From Podospora pseudoanserina (lineage: Eukaryota > Ascomycota > Sordariomycetes > Sordariales > Podosporaceae), in the NCBI RefSeq assembly GCF_035222485.1, contig NC_085920.1, forward strand, positions 6,262,001-6,326,000: a stretch of DNA of 64,000 bases. The letters are read 5' to 3'. The position numbers were made by a program, and so were the translations under genes. Shown here piece by piece: positions 9,236-21,642 of this stretch. Position 1 is the stretch's first letter; every line of letters begins with the position of its first letter. Below the pieces are notes generated by a model, which ran no database searches, had not been told where the DNA came from, and saw only the letters and a program-made list of their open reading frames with translations.

Positions 9236-12200
9236 ATGCTGCTCTGCACGCTCTTTTCTCTGTTTCTTTATTTCAGATGTCTGAAAGCAGAATGGACCTA
9301 TGCGGATCCAGAACGCTTTCCACATGTACCTGAATACGGACCCCAGGTGAGGGCTACCATTCTTGACAGTTTTGAAGCCTCTGACTAACCACTTCAGGCC
9401 AACTTTCCTTACATGGTTGACAACCAAAAGAATTATTATGGAGTAGCACCAGACAAGGGCAAACAAAATGGCCCAGTCTGGAGATACAGCGAGAGCTTTG
9501 CCAAATACATGTCCAACCTCCGAGCCAACAAAGTCATTCGAGGTGGTTATGGTAAAGGACTAACACCCGGAGCCGGGGACCGCCCTCAAAATCACCTCAA
9601 TGGCACTCTAGGTTCAAATAGCGCCCTATATCTCAACAACACCCGGACTCTGTTGAGTCGTGGCTCGGCCCCACTTCACAAGCGGGCTTCCGATTACTGG
9701 CTTACCACACTTGGTCCCTTGGGAATACAACCGCATGCTGGCGGAAACAACTACAAGTTCTACCGTGATGTTGTTGCTGATTACGGTGCTGACAACACTG
9801 GTGAGAGCGATGCTTCAGAGGCCATAAATGCCGCCGTAGAGGATGGCAACCGCTGTGGGCTGGAGTGTGGCAACACTTTCACTCAGGGAGCCATCATCTA
9901 CTTCCCCGTGAGTACCTCGACTTCACCACTGATATCAAAAGATGGGAGACTGACACAACACAGCCGGGCACGTACAAAATCTGCAGCCCCGTTGTCCAGC
10001 TATACTACTCACAGTTCATTGGTGATCCGCACGATCCACCAACCATCAAGGGATGCAAGTCGTTCAAAGGAATTGCCCTCTTCGATGCTGATCCGTATAT
10101 TCCCGGAGGGTATGTTGATATCCTTGACTCTTCGCTCCCAGCACATGAACTGACCGCCATTTAGGGGCGGCCAAAACTGGTACATCAACCAAAACCAATT
10201 CTTCCGTCAGATCCGGAACTTCATCTTTGACCTGACGGAGATGCCCATCTCCACGGCCGACAATGACCAGCCCCTGGTTCCCACTGGTATTCATTGGCAG
10301 GTGTCGCAGGCAACTTCGTTGGAGAATTTGGTCTTCAACATGCCCAAAGCCACGGATGATGAAACGACAACTGCCGTGGGAATCTTTACCGAGAACGGGT
10401 CTGGTGGTTTTGTTGCTGATCTGGTATGTTTCGTTTGCAATGATTTCGGGGTGACAAAGCTGACACCACTTTTTTAGACCTTCAATGGAGGAGCTGTTGG
10501 TTGGCGTGCTGGGTCTCAGCAATATACGGCACGCAACCTGAAGTTTAACGGCTGCCTGACAGCCGTTCAGATGATTTGGGATTGGGGGTTTAACTGGCAA
10601 GGGGTAAGGCTCCCTCCTTTCTCAAGGCTCATTCCAGACATTCTCCAACTAACATTGCCCACCTCAGATTGAAGTCAAAGACAGCGCCATTGCCTTCAAC
10701 ATCAGCGGCCGTGGAGGAGCCACAGGACAAGGCATTGGCTCCATCTCGGTAATCGATTCCTCCATTACCAACACTCCAATCGGCATCCTGACAAACTCCC
10801 ACGAACAATCCCCCAACATCGTTCTCGATAATGTCAAGATCTCCAACGTCGCCCAAGTTGTTCAAGTGGACAACGGTCCTTCCCTTCTCTCCGGCACATC
10901 TGACACCACAACCATTGACCTCTGGGCCCACGGCCGCCGCTACAATGGGGACAAGGGGTCATCCGAGACCGGACCCGTGAAAGCCCCTTCTAAAGCCGCC
11001 GGGTTGTTGGGAGACGACAAGAAGCTGTTCACCAAGTCTCGCCCTCAATACGCCGACTTTAGCCCCGAAAACTTCCTTGTTGCTACCAAAGAAGGCATCA
11101 AGAACGATGGCACCGGCGATCAGACCCTCGCTATCAACGCCTTCTTGCTCAAAGCCAAGGCCAACAGCCAGATTGCCTATTTCCCGGCAGGTATTTACCA
11201 GGTGGGCGGGACAGTGTTCATCCCCACCGGCAGCAGAGTGGTTGGTTCCAGTTGGTCGCAGATACAAGGGAGCGGGTTTTACTTTGCTGATATGAACGCC
11301 CCGAGGGTGATGGTTAGGGTTGGGAACAGGGGAGACTTGGGAACGATGGAGATTACGGACATGCTGTTCACGGTCAAGGGGGCGACGGCGGGTGCAATCT
11401 TGGTGGAATGGAATGTTGCTGGGGATGAGCAAGGAGCTGGTGAGGATTCCTCCTTTTCTACCTGGCGATGTCCGTACTAATCTAAACTTGGTATGTTGAT
11501 AGCTGGCATGTGGGATTCGCATGTGCGTGTGGGAGGCGGCATAGGGACTGACCTTGACATTGACAACTGTCCCAAGGGTGGTTTCAACGATCAATGCATA
11601 TGCGCGTCTATGCTCCTCCATGTGACTGCGCAGGCCTCGGGGTACTTTGAGAACGTCTGGGTTTGGGTAGCAGACCAGTGAGTACTGATCTATTTTCGGA
11701 TGGACACTTCAAGACTAACCGACGTGCAGTGACAATGACATGGTTGTCTATGACTCTCCTGACAAGCTCATCAACCAGATCAGTCTTTATGCCGCGAGAT
11801 GTACCTTGATTGAGTCCCAAGAGCCGACATGGTTCTATGGCACTGGATCAGAACACTGCGTCATGTATCAGTACCAGTTGAACAAGGCGAAGAACGTCTA
11901 CCTCGGCCATATTCAGTCGGAGACGCCTTACTATCAGCCCAACCCTGTGGCACCTTACCCATTCGATGGCGCGAGGCCCATGGCGGCAGACCCGTCGTTT
12001 TTGGAATGCACCACGGACAGCTGTAAAGCTGGCTGGGGTCTGCGCATCATTGACTCGGAGAACATCACTATTCACGGGTCTGGGTTGTACAGCTTCTTCC
12101 AGGACTACTATCAGGACTGTCTCGAGACGTTTGACTGCCAGGACAAGATTCTTGAAGTCAAAGGGTCGAAAAATGTGGCCATCTTCAACCTCTTCACTGT

Positions 12201-15200
12201 AGGGACGGTCAATATTGCCTCGGGTATTGAGTGAGTCTGTTGGACCTGATATTGCGGTCGAGCTTCATACTGATACCACTCACCTAGCGACACGAATATC
12301 TTTAGGAATGAATCTAACCAACGGTAAGTCAAATTCGTCGGCTACCCAACAAGAAGGAAATATCAACAGGCTAACAAGAGATAGCGGCTTCACCACCGAG
12401 GTCAGTGTTTGGCTTCCCTTGGACGGCTCTGACAATATCAATGTTGTATATGTCGGTCCGGAGATCTGGGACAGACCAACGGCTGCCTGCTCGCCGCCTT
12501 GCGTTCTCGTATTACCCACGAGCACCCTGGGCCAAGACACCACCATATCTCCGTCTGAATACACCACATCGCTGGAATACGGTCGCCAGGGCTCTTCAAC
12601 CGGCCCCGGGGGACAGGTTATCACGACTTTTTATACCACTACAACCACCATTACTATCACTGTACCGCCCATTACCATCCCGAAAAATAGTGGCCTGCCT
12701 TACTCCAATGTCAACGTCACGCGAGGGCAGGGCGGAGGCGGCTTCATAGCGACCCCCAGAGTTGAGATCCCGCCCATTGGAGTTCCTCTCCCTGATGGCA
12801 ATGGCGGCACCACCACCCGTCAAGTATTCCTTCCGCCCTGGCCTGATGTCAACCGCGGTCCGCCAGAGGACTGGGAGTATGATGGACCATGGGGTAATCC
12901 TAGCCCTATCCCGAGTGGCGGCGTCGGCCAGGCTTTCCACACCCCGTGGTCGACGATGGTAACGGCCTCCGCGGCCACAGTCACGACCTTGACATTTCCG
13001 GCCATTGTACACCCACAGACATACCAGTGTCCTCCGTCAAGCGAGATATCCTTCAACACACCTCGCATGACTCTCACGGTAGACTGTCCTACTCCGACAG
13101 AGTTCAAATTTGGGTTCTCGTGCCCAACAACAAAGGTGGTGACGTTTCTGGGACCGTCAGCGGGTGTGTTTACAGTTGACTGCACTGTATCATCAGTTTG
13201 GGACTTTCCTCGATTCCCGGAGCCAACACCTGGCCCTTCGGAATCAACAACCAGCGATGAGCCTCTCCCAGTGTGGACTACGTGGCCGCCTGGAGAGATC
13301 ACGCCCGTGGAGAGAGAAGTCGAAGAGTCAGAGCCCGAGGATGACGGTACTTTCACATCTTGCAAGCTTTGGTTTTTCTTTTTCTGCATTCGCTGGGATA
13401 ATATCAAGATTGGGGGGTGGAAGTGGACGTTGCCGCCTGGTATCTATCCTCCGTAAGTTGCTTCTTCATATCGAATCTCTAGACGAGATCTGAGAACTAA
13501 CATGGCAAAACAGAGGGCCTCCGCCGCCCTTCATAAAGTTTCCCTTCAAGGTTGAAGGCACACTGCCGCCATGGCCAGAAATCACCATTGGCCGTGACAG
13601 GAAACTTACATACTCCAACGAACCTACGAGCTGCACCACCAAGTCGGCATCGCTCTGCACGACAACAACCATCTTTTCTGTGACCAAGATTGCAGAAGAC
13701 TCAACCCGGACAACAGCCACTGCCACCTCGCGACAGTGCGAGACGGTCAGGGGCTGCGATGTGACGGACCAGAACACGAGGACCGTGTCGACTGCGGTAG
13801 AGTCGTGCACGCCAAAGCCGAGAGTAAAAGCTCGAGACGGCGATGATCCCAGTCTTTTGAACCCACGACAGAACGGCAACGGCAACGGCTGCGGCAAGAA
13901 TGCCATTGTGTATCCCAAGGATCCCAAGAGCGCGGGCGATATTCCGTCCTTGCTCAGCGCGTATGCCGGAAAATACGAGACGATCGGCGTCCCGGAGTTG
14001 AACATTGTCGGTTACTGGTGGGTGCCTCTGCTAGACGAGGAGACCATGAAGAGGTTGAAGAGTTCACCCTTTGTGAACGACGCCTACTATTACCAAGACT
14101 GGAACAATGCTGGCAATGGGCCAGACAGGTCAGGGAATATCAACGGTGAGATGGCGCTACCCGCTCATTCCGAGGGTATTACTCATGATGATGACGGTTG
14201 GACGTCGCTCGCGTCTCCTCTGTTCAAAAGAGCCCGCACGACTACGGCCACGAATTTTTGGGCGTCATCTATCGTGTCGCTCCCCAAAGGCTGGAACTGG
14301 CGAGAAGCGGGTACAGATTCATACGACTACAGCAATCTTGCCAATCCCTATCTGTATCAGTGGGATGACCAAGGAGGAAGCACGGAACACACCATCTACG
14401 TGACGGGCGAGGCGAGGGTGTGGACCGATCATCCCGAGTTCAAGGCATCCGAGGGATTTCAGGGTGAACTCGATATCGTGCTTCCAGGAGGCAAATACGA
14501 CGTCGAAAACGACAAGGCAGATGCCTTTCATGGCACCTGTGTCGCTGCATATGCCATCGGAGCGAAGCTGGGCATCTGCAAGAAGTGTCGAGGTGTTTGG
14601 TTCGAGACGAAGCTATGGTCTACCGATGACCCCTATTTCAACCCGAACTTTGTACGCGAGCGCGGCATTGCCCATCTGATGGCCGCGTTTCGAGATATTC
14701 ATCTCAGGGGAAACGCAAAGAAGGCAGTCATCAACATGTCGTGGTCGTACCCTCCGGGGAAGGCCATTCCGGCCACTCTCCAATCTACCCACTGGGTCTT
14801 GACCGAACTGGACAAAATGGGTGTTGTGCTTGTGGCTTCATCGGGTAACCACGCACACGATGAGGGCAGGGAAATCAGCCGGTTTCCAGCTCGCTTCGCC
14901 AGTTCAGACAAGGGAAGAAACCCTTACGGAGAGATAAAGAACCTCATTGTGGTCGGTGCCACTCAAAACATCGGTATCGAATACACCAGGGGCCAGACGT
15001 CCAATTACATGACCACCTTCGCCCCGGGCGAAAACGTCCCATGCACCAGCGACCCCAACGCCGCAGGCGACAAGTATTCCAGAAATATGGCGTCTGGCAC
15101 CTCAGCAGCAGCGCCTCAAGTTGCTGGTTTGGCGGCCTACTGGCGCTCCCTTCCGTCTAAGTGGCAGACGCAGCTCGAGGAGCCAGCCAATGTCAAGAAA

Positions 15201-16400
15201 CTGATTCGGCTTTTCCACCGACGATATGGCTTCTGGAACGCTCAGAGGGAAAAGAACTTTCCCATCTTGGCTCAGAGTAAGCCGGTAATCTGGAACGGCC
15301 AAGTCAAAGACAAGAACTGTCTTGTTGATTATGACACTCGCCAAACTTGGGACACCACCAAGGCCTGTCCAGACATTCCTGACCGGCTCAGCACCCTCCC
15401 TGAGAACCCTGGTGAGTCGGTAAACTGCAACAATCCGGCACCTCCACCCAACAGCAAGAGACAAGCCGGCAGCGGTGGTAGCTGTCCTTTTACCCCCGGC
15501 GGCTCCGGCGCAGAAAAGTCCATTGACTACCAGCCCAAACCCACACCCTCCCCAACCTGCCAGTCCAACAACTGCGGCGGCAAGCTCTGTACCGGGTTCT
15601 TCTGCCGACCAAAGCCATCCGGTATCCCGCCCGATTATATGGACCCCAAAGATCCCAACGCCGGCAACCCCGTCCCTGTCACCCACATCCCGGGTCCTAA
15701 CAAACCGACCACCACCCGTGGCGGGGGTGGCACACCTACCCCTTCCCCGGAATGTGACGACAAGTGCAAGCTTGACCGTGGCAACCCCTGCCGATGCGGC
15801 GACACTGGTTGCGATGAACAGTCTCCTGCGTGCTGCCACAATGCCTCCTGTCCCAAGTGTGACTGTCCCAAGAACGGGGATGGGTGCTCCAAGAACTCGC
15901 CAGCTTGTTGTGCGAGTGGGACTTGTCAGTGGCAGTATACCGGTGGCGGAGGGGGCTTGGAGCCAAACCCAGTTGATGAGCCCGACAGTGGCGCCAACAG
16001 AGTTGCTTTACCACCATCGTCGACGGAGACGGTGACGGAGGATCCCGAGCATGTTGATGCCGTGTATGAGATTTATTCGGAGAGGGATGCGAAGGGAGGG
16101 TTTGTGGTTAGTGGGTTTAGCGGGGATGTTAACGGGACGGTTGTTGGGATGGGCGGTGTGGAGCCGGATTGGGTGATGAGTGGGAATGGGACATCGGGAT
16201 TGGAGACGAGCTATAAGGGGGTTGTGGCGTATGGGAGACGGTGTGACTTTTTGGCGGGGAGTGTGAATGGGTATGAGGGAATGGAGAGGCCAGGGATGGT
16301 GGTTGGGGCGCTGACTTGTGAGGGGGTCGCGCCGGCTGTTTGTGTCAGGGGAGAGGGAGGAGGGGAGGTGAGGGAGGAGTTGGTTTGTAGGTGGGAGTAG
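9236..16400 (+). CDS. Large secreted GH55-type beta-1,3-glucanase fused to a subtilisin-like domain
   Basis: Eleven exons: join(9236..9346, 9398..9907, 9964..10109, 10165..10423, 10478..10603, 10668..11439, 11503..11677, 11730..12230, 12288..12323, 12385..13452, 13514..16400). All ten introns are GT-AG, 51-63 nt, and the phases agree, giving 2196 residues. Residues 1-18 are a signal peptide (MLLCTLFSLFLYFRCLKA). Residues about 150-880 form two tandem right-handed beta-helix (pectate-lyase-3 fold) units as in GH55 exo-beta-1,3-glucanases, with VVADYGADNTGESDASEAIN and DGTGDQTLAINAF opening the two units. A Thr/Pro/Ser-rich linker (about 905-1290) follows. A peptidase S8-like domain (about 1500-1800) has His1574 (HGTCVAAYAIG), Asn1680 (ASSGNH) and Ser1765 (SGTSAAAPQVAG). 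A Cys-rich block lies near 1980-2045, then a C-terminal tail. Likely role: cell-wall or extracellular glucan breakdown with a tethered protease-like part. A wrong merge of two genes is possible but unlikely, because no start codon with a signal peptide separates the halves. Confidence 0.85.
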
Positions 16401-16640
16401 AGGGTGTATGATATTGTCAATCTGTATGATGTTGATGGAGATGGGGGAATTTTATAGATTGAGATGTAGAAAGAATGGATATATAACTTTGGTTTGTTGA
16501 AATGGTTGTGAAAGGTGAAAAGATGGGAGCAGAAAGGAAAGCATCAAAGAGGAAAGAGGAAGTAACCTAGAAGCAAGACGGGAAGGAGCGAGGGCATTGT
16601 ATCAAAAACCAGGTGACAAGAGAGTAGGTATGAACCACCT

Positions 16641-18719
16641 CTAATAGCTCCAAGGCCTCCTCCCCAACCTCTCGTTCTCCTCCGGCCTCCCCTCTTTGGG
16701 GATCTCAGCCTCATCCTCATTCAAATACCAACTCGGATCACCCCCTCTCTTCCCCTCCTCCGTTACAGTCTGGGTCACACTCCACCCATTCCCCAACCAC
16801 CCCAGTCTATTATTCCCATTTTCCAACCCCTCATAATCATAGTCCTCCCACCTCGGACTCCTGAGCGTCTCCAAAGCATGGAGCGTGCTCCCCGGCCAGA
16901 GACCGACGATCCTATCCCCCCTTTTGTACCAGGAATGGCACTTGTCCATGTAGACCGTGTTCTTGAAGTAAGCCTGGGTGTAGGACTCGAAATCGGCGAC
17001 GCGTTTGGGTTTGGGCTCGATGGAGGCGTAGTCTTCTTTTTGGAGCTTGCGGATGTAAGAGGTTAGGTAGTCGACTAGGGCTTCGAGGATTTTGGTGAGG
17101 GAGCCGAAGCCGATGGCGGAGTTGGGGCCGAAGAGGAAGAAGAGGTTGGGGAAGTTGTGGGTTGTGATTGAGAGGTAGGTTTCGGGGTGGTGGAACCAGT
17201 GTTGGGATAGTATGAGGGAGTTGCGCCCTAAGAGGGGGAAGGGGGGTGCGGTGCCGACGTTGAAGCCGGTGGCGCAGATTATGGCGTCGAATGCATGGTG
17301 GGAAGAGGGAGAGGTGACGATGCCAGTGGGGGTGATGGATGCTATGGGGGAGGGGATTACGGTTACGTTTGGCTCGAGGAGGGAATCCAGAAATCCGGGG
17401 CCGGGGGTTACGCGACGGCAGCCGGGGGCGAAGGTGGGGATTATGAGCCGGAGTAAATCGGGGCGGGAGGAGAGTTTGGCTGTCATGGACGAGTGGAAGA
17501 AGGCTTGGGAAGAGATCTGGTCCGGGTGGGAGAGGAGGGTAGTTGACTGGATTGTGTTGCCTAGGTCTTCAAAGACTTTGCGGAATTTGAGGAAGAGTTG
17601 AGGGTCGGAGCGGAGGGTGGATTTTTGCTCTTCAGAGACTGGAAACATATCAGAGCTGGCCCAAAAGGGGGGAGGGATCGATGGATATACATTTTGTGAC
17701 CTTGGGGTCGAAGCCGAGTGCTGCCATGCCTTGGTCACCGAATTCCGGAGAAATCCACGTTGGCGAGCGCATGAAGCATTTCAGCTGGGTGCCCGGGATC
17801 TTTTGGAGTTGGGGGATGATTTGAATCGCGGAGGAGCCGTTGCCTATGACTCCGATGCGTTTGTTGCTAAAGTCATAGCTCGTGTCCCAGGCCCCAGAAT
17901 GCATTATTTTGCCGGTGAAGGTGTCCAGGCCGGGGATGGAGGGCCAGGAGGGTTCGCTGAGCTGGCCGCGGGCTGTGACGAGGATGTTGGCGCTGTCGGT
18001 GAAGGTCTCGCCGGTTGTTATATTGTGGACTTTGACGTTCCTTTGCCAAACGTTAGCAAGGTGATCGAACCGGAAGGGGAGGGCATTTTGTCAATCTGCT
18101 GATGCGGCGAAAGGGCAATGTGTGAACGTGCTAATGTGGAAAAGGGGGCAAAAACACAAACCATTTTTTGGCCACGTTATCCCATTCACCACCTTCCACT
18201 CGATGACTGAGTTTGATGAATCTCATTGCCCCAAAGCGGGTAGCTACATCTTCAAGATACTCCCGTATCTCGCTACCAGGGGCATAAAGCGCACTCCAGT
18301 TGGGATTTGGGGCGAAGGTGTACTGATAGGAGTATGCTGTCTTTTGTTGGCTGCCATTCTTGGTGGTACGAGAGCAACTGACTTACAAGGAACATCACAG
18401 GCCACCCCGGGATATCTATTCGCATGCCTGGACTTGTTGGACAACAGAACTTGAGATCAGGTATATGGAGGACTTACCACACTCCCCCAACACCATCCGC
18501 CTTCTCATACACCACCAATTCCACATTTCTCAGTCGCTCGGGGATCCTAATCGCAGCCAGTATCCCGGAAAATCCAGCGCCAACAACGATAACTCGAAGC
18601 GGACGGAGATTTTCAACAGGTGTATCCTTCAAAACGAAAGGCCTAGGCTCATGACCATTGATGCCATTGCCATTGACGGCATGTCCATTCAACCCGTTAG
18701 GCTCCGTAGAGAGTGTCAT
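16641..18719 (-). CDS. FAD-dependent Baeyer-Villiger-type monooxygenase
   Basis: Five exons on the minus strand: 18719..18478, 18427..18387, 18336..18162, 18040..17691, 17638..16641. Phases agree and give 601 residues. Introns are 50, 50, 121 and 52 nt. Gly47-Ala-Gly-Phe-Ser-Gly52 is the FAD-binding GxGxxG. VWHANRYPGVACDVPSYSYQ is the typical flavoprotein block after it. FTGKIMHSGAWD (194-205) matches the Baeyer-Villiger fingerprint FxGxxxHxxxW[PD]. GNGSSA (219-224) is the second, NADPH-binding, Rossmann motif. Such enzymes insert oxygen next to a carbonyl in ketones, often in detoxification or secondary metabolism. The N-terminus has an Asn/Gly repeat (NGLNGHAVNGNGINGHE). No polyketide synthase or other biosynthetic gene is nearby, so it appears to stand alone. 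Substrate unknown. Confidence 0.9.
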
Positions 18720-19459
18720 TGTATGATATAGAAGGTTTCAAACAAACCAAGGTACCTTGAGTAGAGATCATCGACAAAAGCAACAATACAATCAACAACG
18801 CACAAGACACCATCTATATAAACTAGACTTCCATCCTCTGAGTGGGTGTCCTCATATATCCCTACATATATCCACCACCAACACCCAACACGCAGAAGCA
18901 TATCCGACAGTTAGGTTCGGTACACAGGTTACACAACCGGTGACCCTCACATAAACACAATCAAACTATTGATGCGTCCCCATAACCAACATGGTGTGGC
19001 AACCAATGGAACTTGTGGGTGGTCCTAGATGCTTGGGATACCAACGGCCCAAAATGCTTCCTCATCATCGTGCCGAACAGTGCGTGACAGGTGATATGTC
19101 ACCACCACCTTCATAGTCGTGCGGAGTAATGAGGAGATGAGGGGCCCTCGATCCATCAAAACTCGGCAGTCAATATCGTGCCGGCAACAGACAGCCGGGA
19201 ATAAGCAAGCTTGCCACATGTAGTTGGAGACAAGGCTGGTACAAATATTCTTCAATTCCTCTCTAGCTATGTACTTTTGGTTTTTCTTGCTCTATAATCC
19301 AACATCATCACGACTCGAGGTCGTTGACGGGTAACTCCAGGCTCTCCTGAACAGAACAAAAAAACAAAAGGGTATCGATGCCTGCTAAGAACAAATTGCA
19401 AAGAAAAGAAATGGCGGGTGTAACGTATCAGTCAGAGCAGCGCAAGGCACGCATCATCA
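18720..19459. other. Intergenic region upstream of the monooxygenase
   Basis: 740 bp holding the monooxygenase promoter and the 3' end of the CCCH gene transcript. No coding frame is convincing and no repeats were seen. Confidence 0.3.
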
Positions 19460-20995
19460 TCATAGTTCGATGAAGTCCTTTTGCTCAGTGAAATCGAGAC
19501 CACCAGTCTCATCTTCGCCAATGAACTCGTCAACCTCGTCCGAGTCCACATCATAATCGTCGATAGACTCCCCATCGTCGTCGCTTGAAACATCCTCCAT
19601 CTCTACGTCTTCGCTCTTGGAGCTCGACGCTTTGCGAAGGACGCTTGCCCTCTCTCGGTGGGGGAGCTTACAACCCCGGATCTTACACGTGCCTGTGTTG
19701 CTAAAATCGGGGCACTCAAACACATGCCGCTCGGGGCATTCTGCACCTCCTTCGCAGTAGCCGTAGAAGCCAAAGGAGCGACATACGGGGGCAGCTGTAG
19801 ACACTTTCACGTGAGCATACTTGCAATCAGACTTGGTGCAGCTATCTCGAGCATAGTGCAAACAGGCTGGGGTGCGCTCGGGGGTGGGGTCATGGGAGAG
19901 ATCGCAGTCATCGCCGTTGGGGCAGCCGCCCAGCAAAAAGTCTTTGCAGATGGCAACCTTGTGGGGGTCGTGGGTATACCGGCACTGGGGGCCTTTGGCG
20001 CAGGAGCCTACAAGCATGTTAGATCGTTTCGCTGGGCTTACCGAACACCAATCAGGGTGACTTGGTCCACGGCGTCGGTCGAAGAATATAGAGTTACCCA
20101 TCATCGAAAACTGTTTGCAAGGCACGTTGACTTTCTTCACGGTGCCAGATTGCCTGGATATGCTGTAAGTCAGCGGTCACACTTGACGGTTCGGGAAGAC
20201 ATACCGCTGGGCCTTGACAACGCCATGCCGATACAGGTTGCCGTTCTTGCTTCTGTAAAACTTGACACCGCCAACCACGGCCATCCTGGGGGTTGCCTTG
20301 GCCGAGTTTCCATCGCCTGCGCTAGGATAAGTGACTTCTCCGTCTCCAGTTGAACGCGAGCTTGACGCACCGGGAACCTTGACAAGCTTGCTGCCTTGTT
20401 TCGTCACGGTGAATTGGATGCCGTCAACGGTGATAACATATTTGCCGGCGGTTTTCTGATGGTTAGCTGTCTCATAGCCTCCATTGTTTGCCAATCGGTT
20501 GAGATGACTGATCAACTTGGCGCGCTCTTGTCTGTTTTTGGCGGCGAGTTGCTGTTGCCGAGTTTGTTCCATTGCCTGGCGACGTGACGGTGCTTCCTGC
20601 TGGTAGACCGAGGAGTTGATGATCTGAAGATGGCGGTCATTCTTGTGGACCCAAGAACTGGTAGAGGTATCTGATGAAGCTCCGAGATCGTCGACAGATC
20701 TGCTTGACGGAGAGGCGCCATTCAAAACCAGAGTCCTGTTACGATGAACAGGCCTCGGGGCACCATGGTAACCACGGTACGGATGTCCGCGGTGGGATCC
20801 TCGGTAGTACCCTGTATCTTTGGGAACATCAATATCGGTGCGGCGGGCACTCTTCGAGTCGATGGACATACGGTGCTGGGCTCGGAAGGGCGGGGGAGGG
20901 ATGAGGCCGGCCTGCTGATTCTTGTGGCGATTAACGCGACTGGCCAGGCGAGCGATCCTCTCCATGACCTCGCGGTCCTCGGCGGAGGTTGACAT
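19460..20995 (-). CDS. Five-finger CCCH zinc-finger protein, Red5/ZC3H3-like
   Basis: Three exons: 20995..20205, 20162..20098, 20007..19460; 467 residues; introns 42 and 90 nt. I chose the ATG at 20995 (MSTSAEDREVMERIARL), as upstream sequence is not protein-like. The N-terminal half is basic and low in complexity, with a coiled stretch (RRQAMEQTRQQQLAAKNRQE) and a short conserved block (YVITVDGIQFTVTKQGSKLV). The C-terminal half has five tandem CCCH fingers: CKQFSMMGSCAKGPQCRYTH, CKDFLLGGCPNGDDCDLSH, CLHYARDSCTKSDCKYAH, CRSFGFYGYCEGGAECPERH and CPDFSNTGTCKIRGCKLPH, followed by an acidic tail. Five tandem CCCH fingers of this spacing are characteristic of human ZC3H3 and fission-yeast Red5, which act in nuclear RNA surveillance, polyadenylation and mRNA export. 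The role here is by family resemblance. Confidence 0.88.
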
Positions 20996-21642
20996 GTTGT
21001 CGGTGGTATCACGTGTAGCGTATATTTCAAGGTTGTGAAAATCTGCAGCCAGTACCAGCAAGAGTCGAAAGTTGTACGCAAAAGCAAAGTTGCGGTGATG
21101 GTCGAGAATGCGAATTCAAGTGGGATGAAAGAGGGAAAGAAATCGGTGCACAGGGCAAGCGGGGAATTGTGGCCCAGCCAAATGGCGCTAAGAGCGACCA
21201 ATGGGTTCTCGGGGTTTAGTGGCAACTGCCGCTGCCCTTGCGTCATCAACCGAGCGCGAGACTGATAAGAGCACGAAATATGATGATAAGCCCTGGAAGT
21301 TTCAAAGAGTAGCCGTAGTAAACTTTGCTGCGTGGGAGCTTTACTGCGATATGAAAAATGCTGTTGTTGGAGAGTTGAGGATAACAAGGCTTGGGGGCAA
21401 CCCGATCCGTTGATCTCGGATCCGCATTTGTCCAGGGATTCCCAGCAGACAAAAGCCGCTAGAACCGCCCCACTTTCATCGCTACCGCTAGCACTACAGC
21501 AGCGCGTGCTTACCTCAGTGGCTGGCCAGGCAGGTCCTTGAATTCAAGCATCTTCTTTGTCTCGACATTCGAGACCATCAATTCTTGCGACATCTCACCG
21601 CAGGCAGCAAACACGACTATTCCAACTACATCATAAGAAGCC
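20996..21642. other. Divergent intergenic region between the CCCH gene and TFIIF beta
   Basis: 647 bp between start codons of two nuclear RNA/transcription genes; a shared promoter region is likely. No element was identified. Confidence 0.35.

Noticed and set aside
8878-9333. Several short frames upstream of the GH55-subtilase gene
   Set aside because: They overlap the promoter and first exon in wrong frames.
16641-18719. Secondary-metabolite gene cluster around the monooxygenase
   Set aside because: No synthase, transporter or pathway regulator lies nearby; neighbours are a secreted GH55 protein and a nuclear zinc-finger protein.
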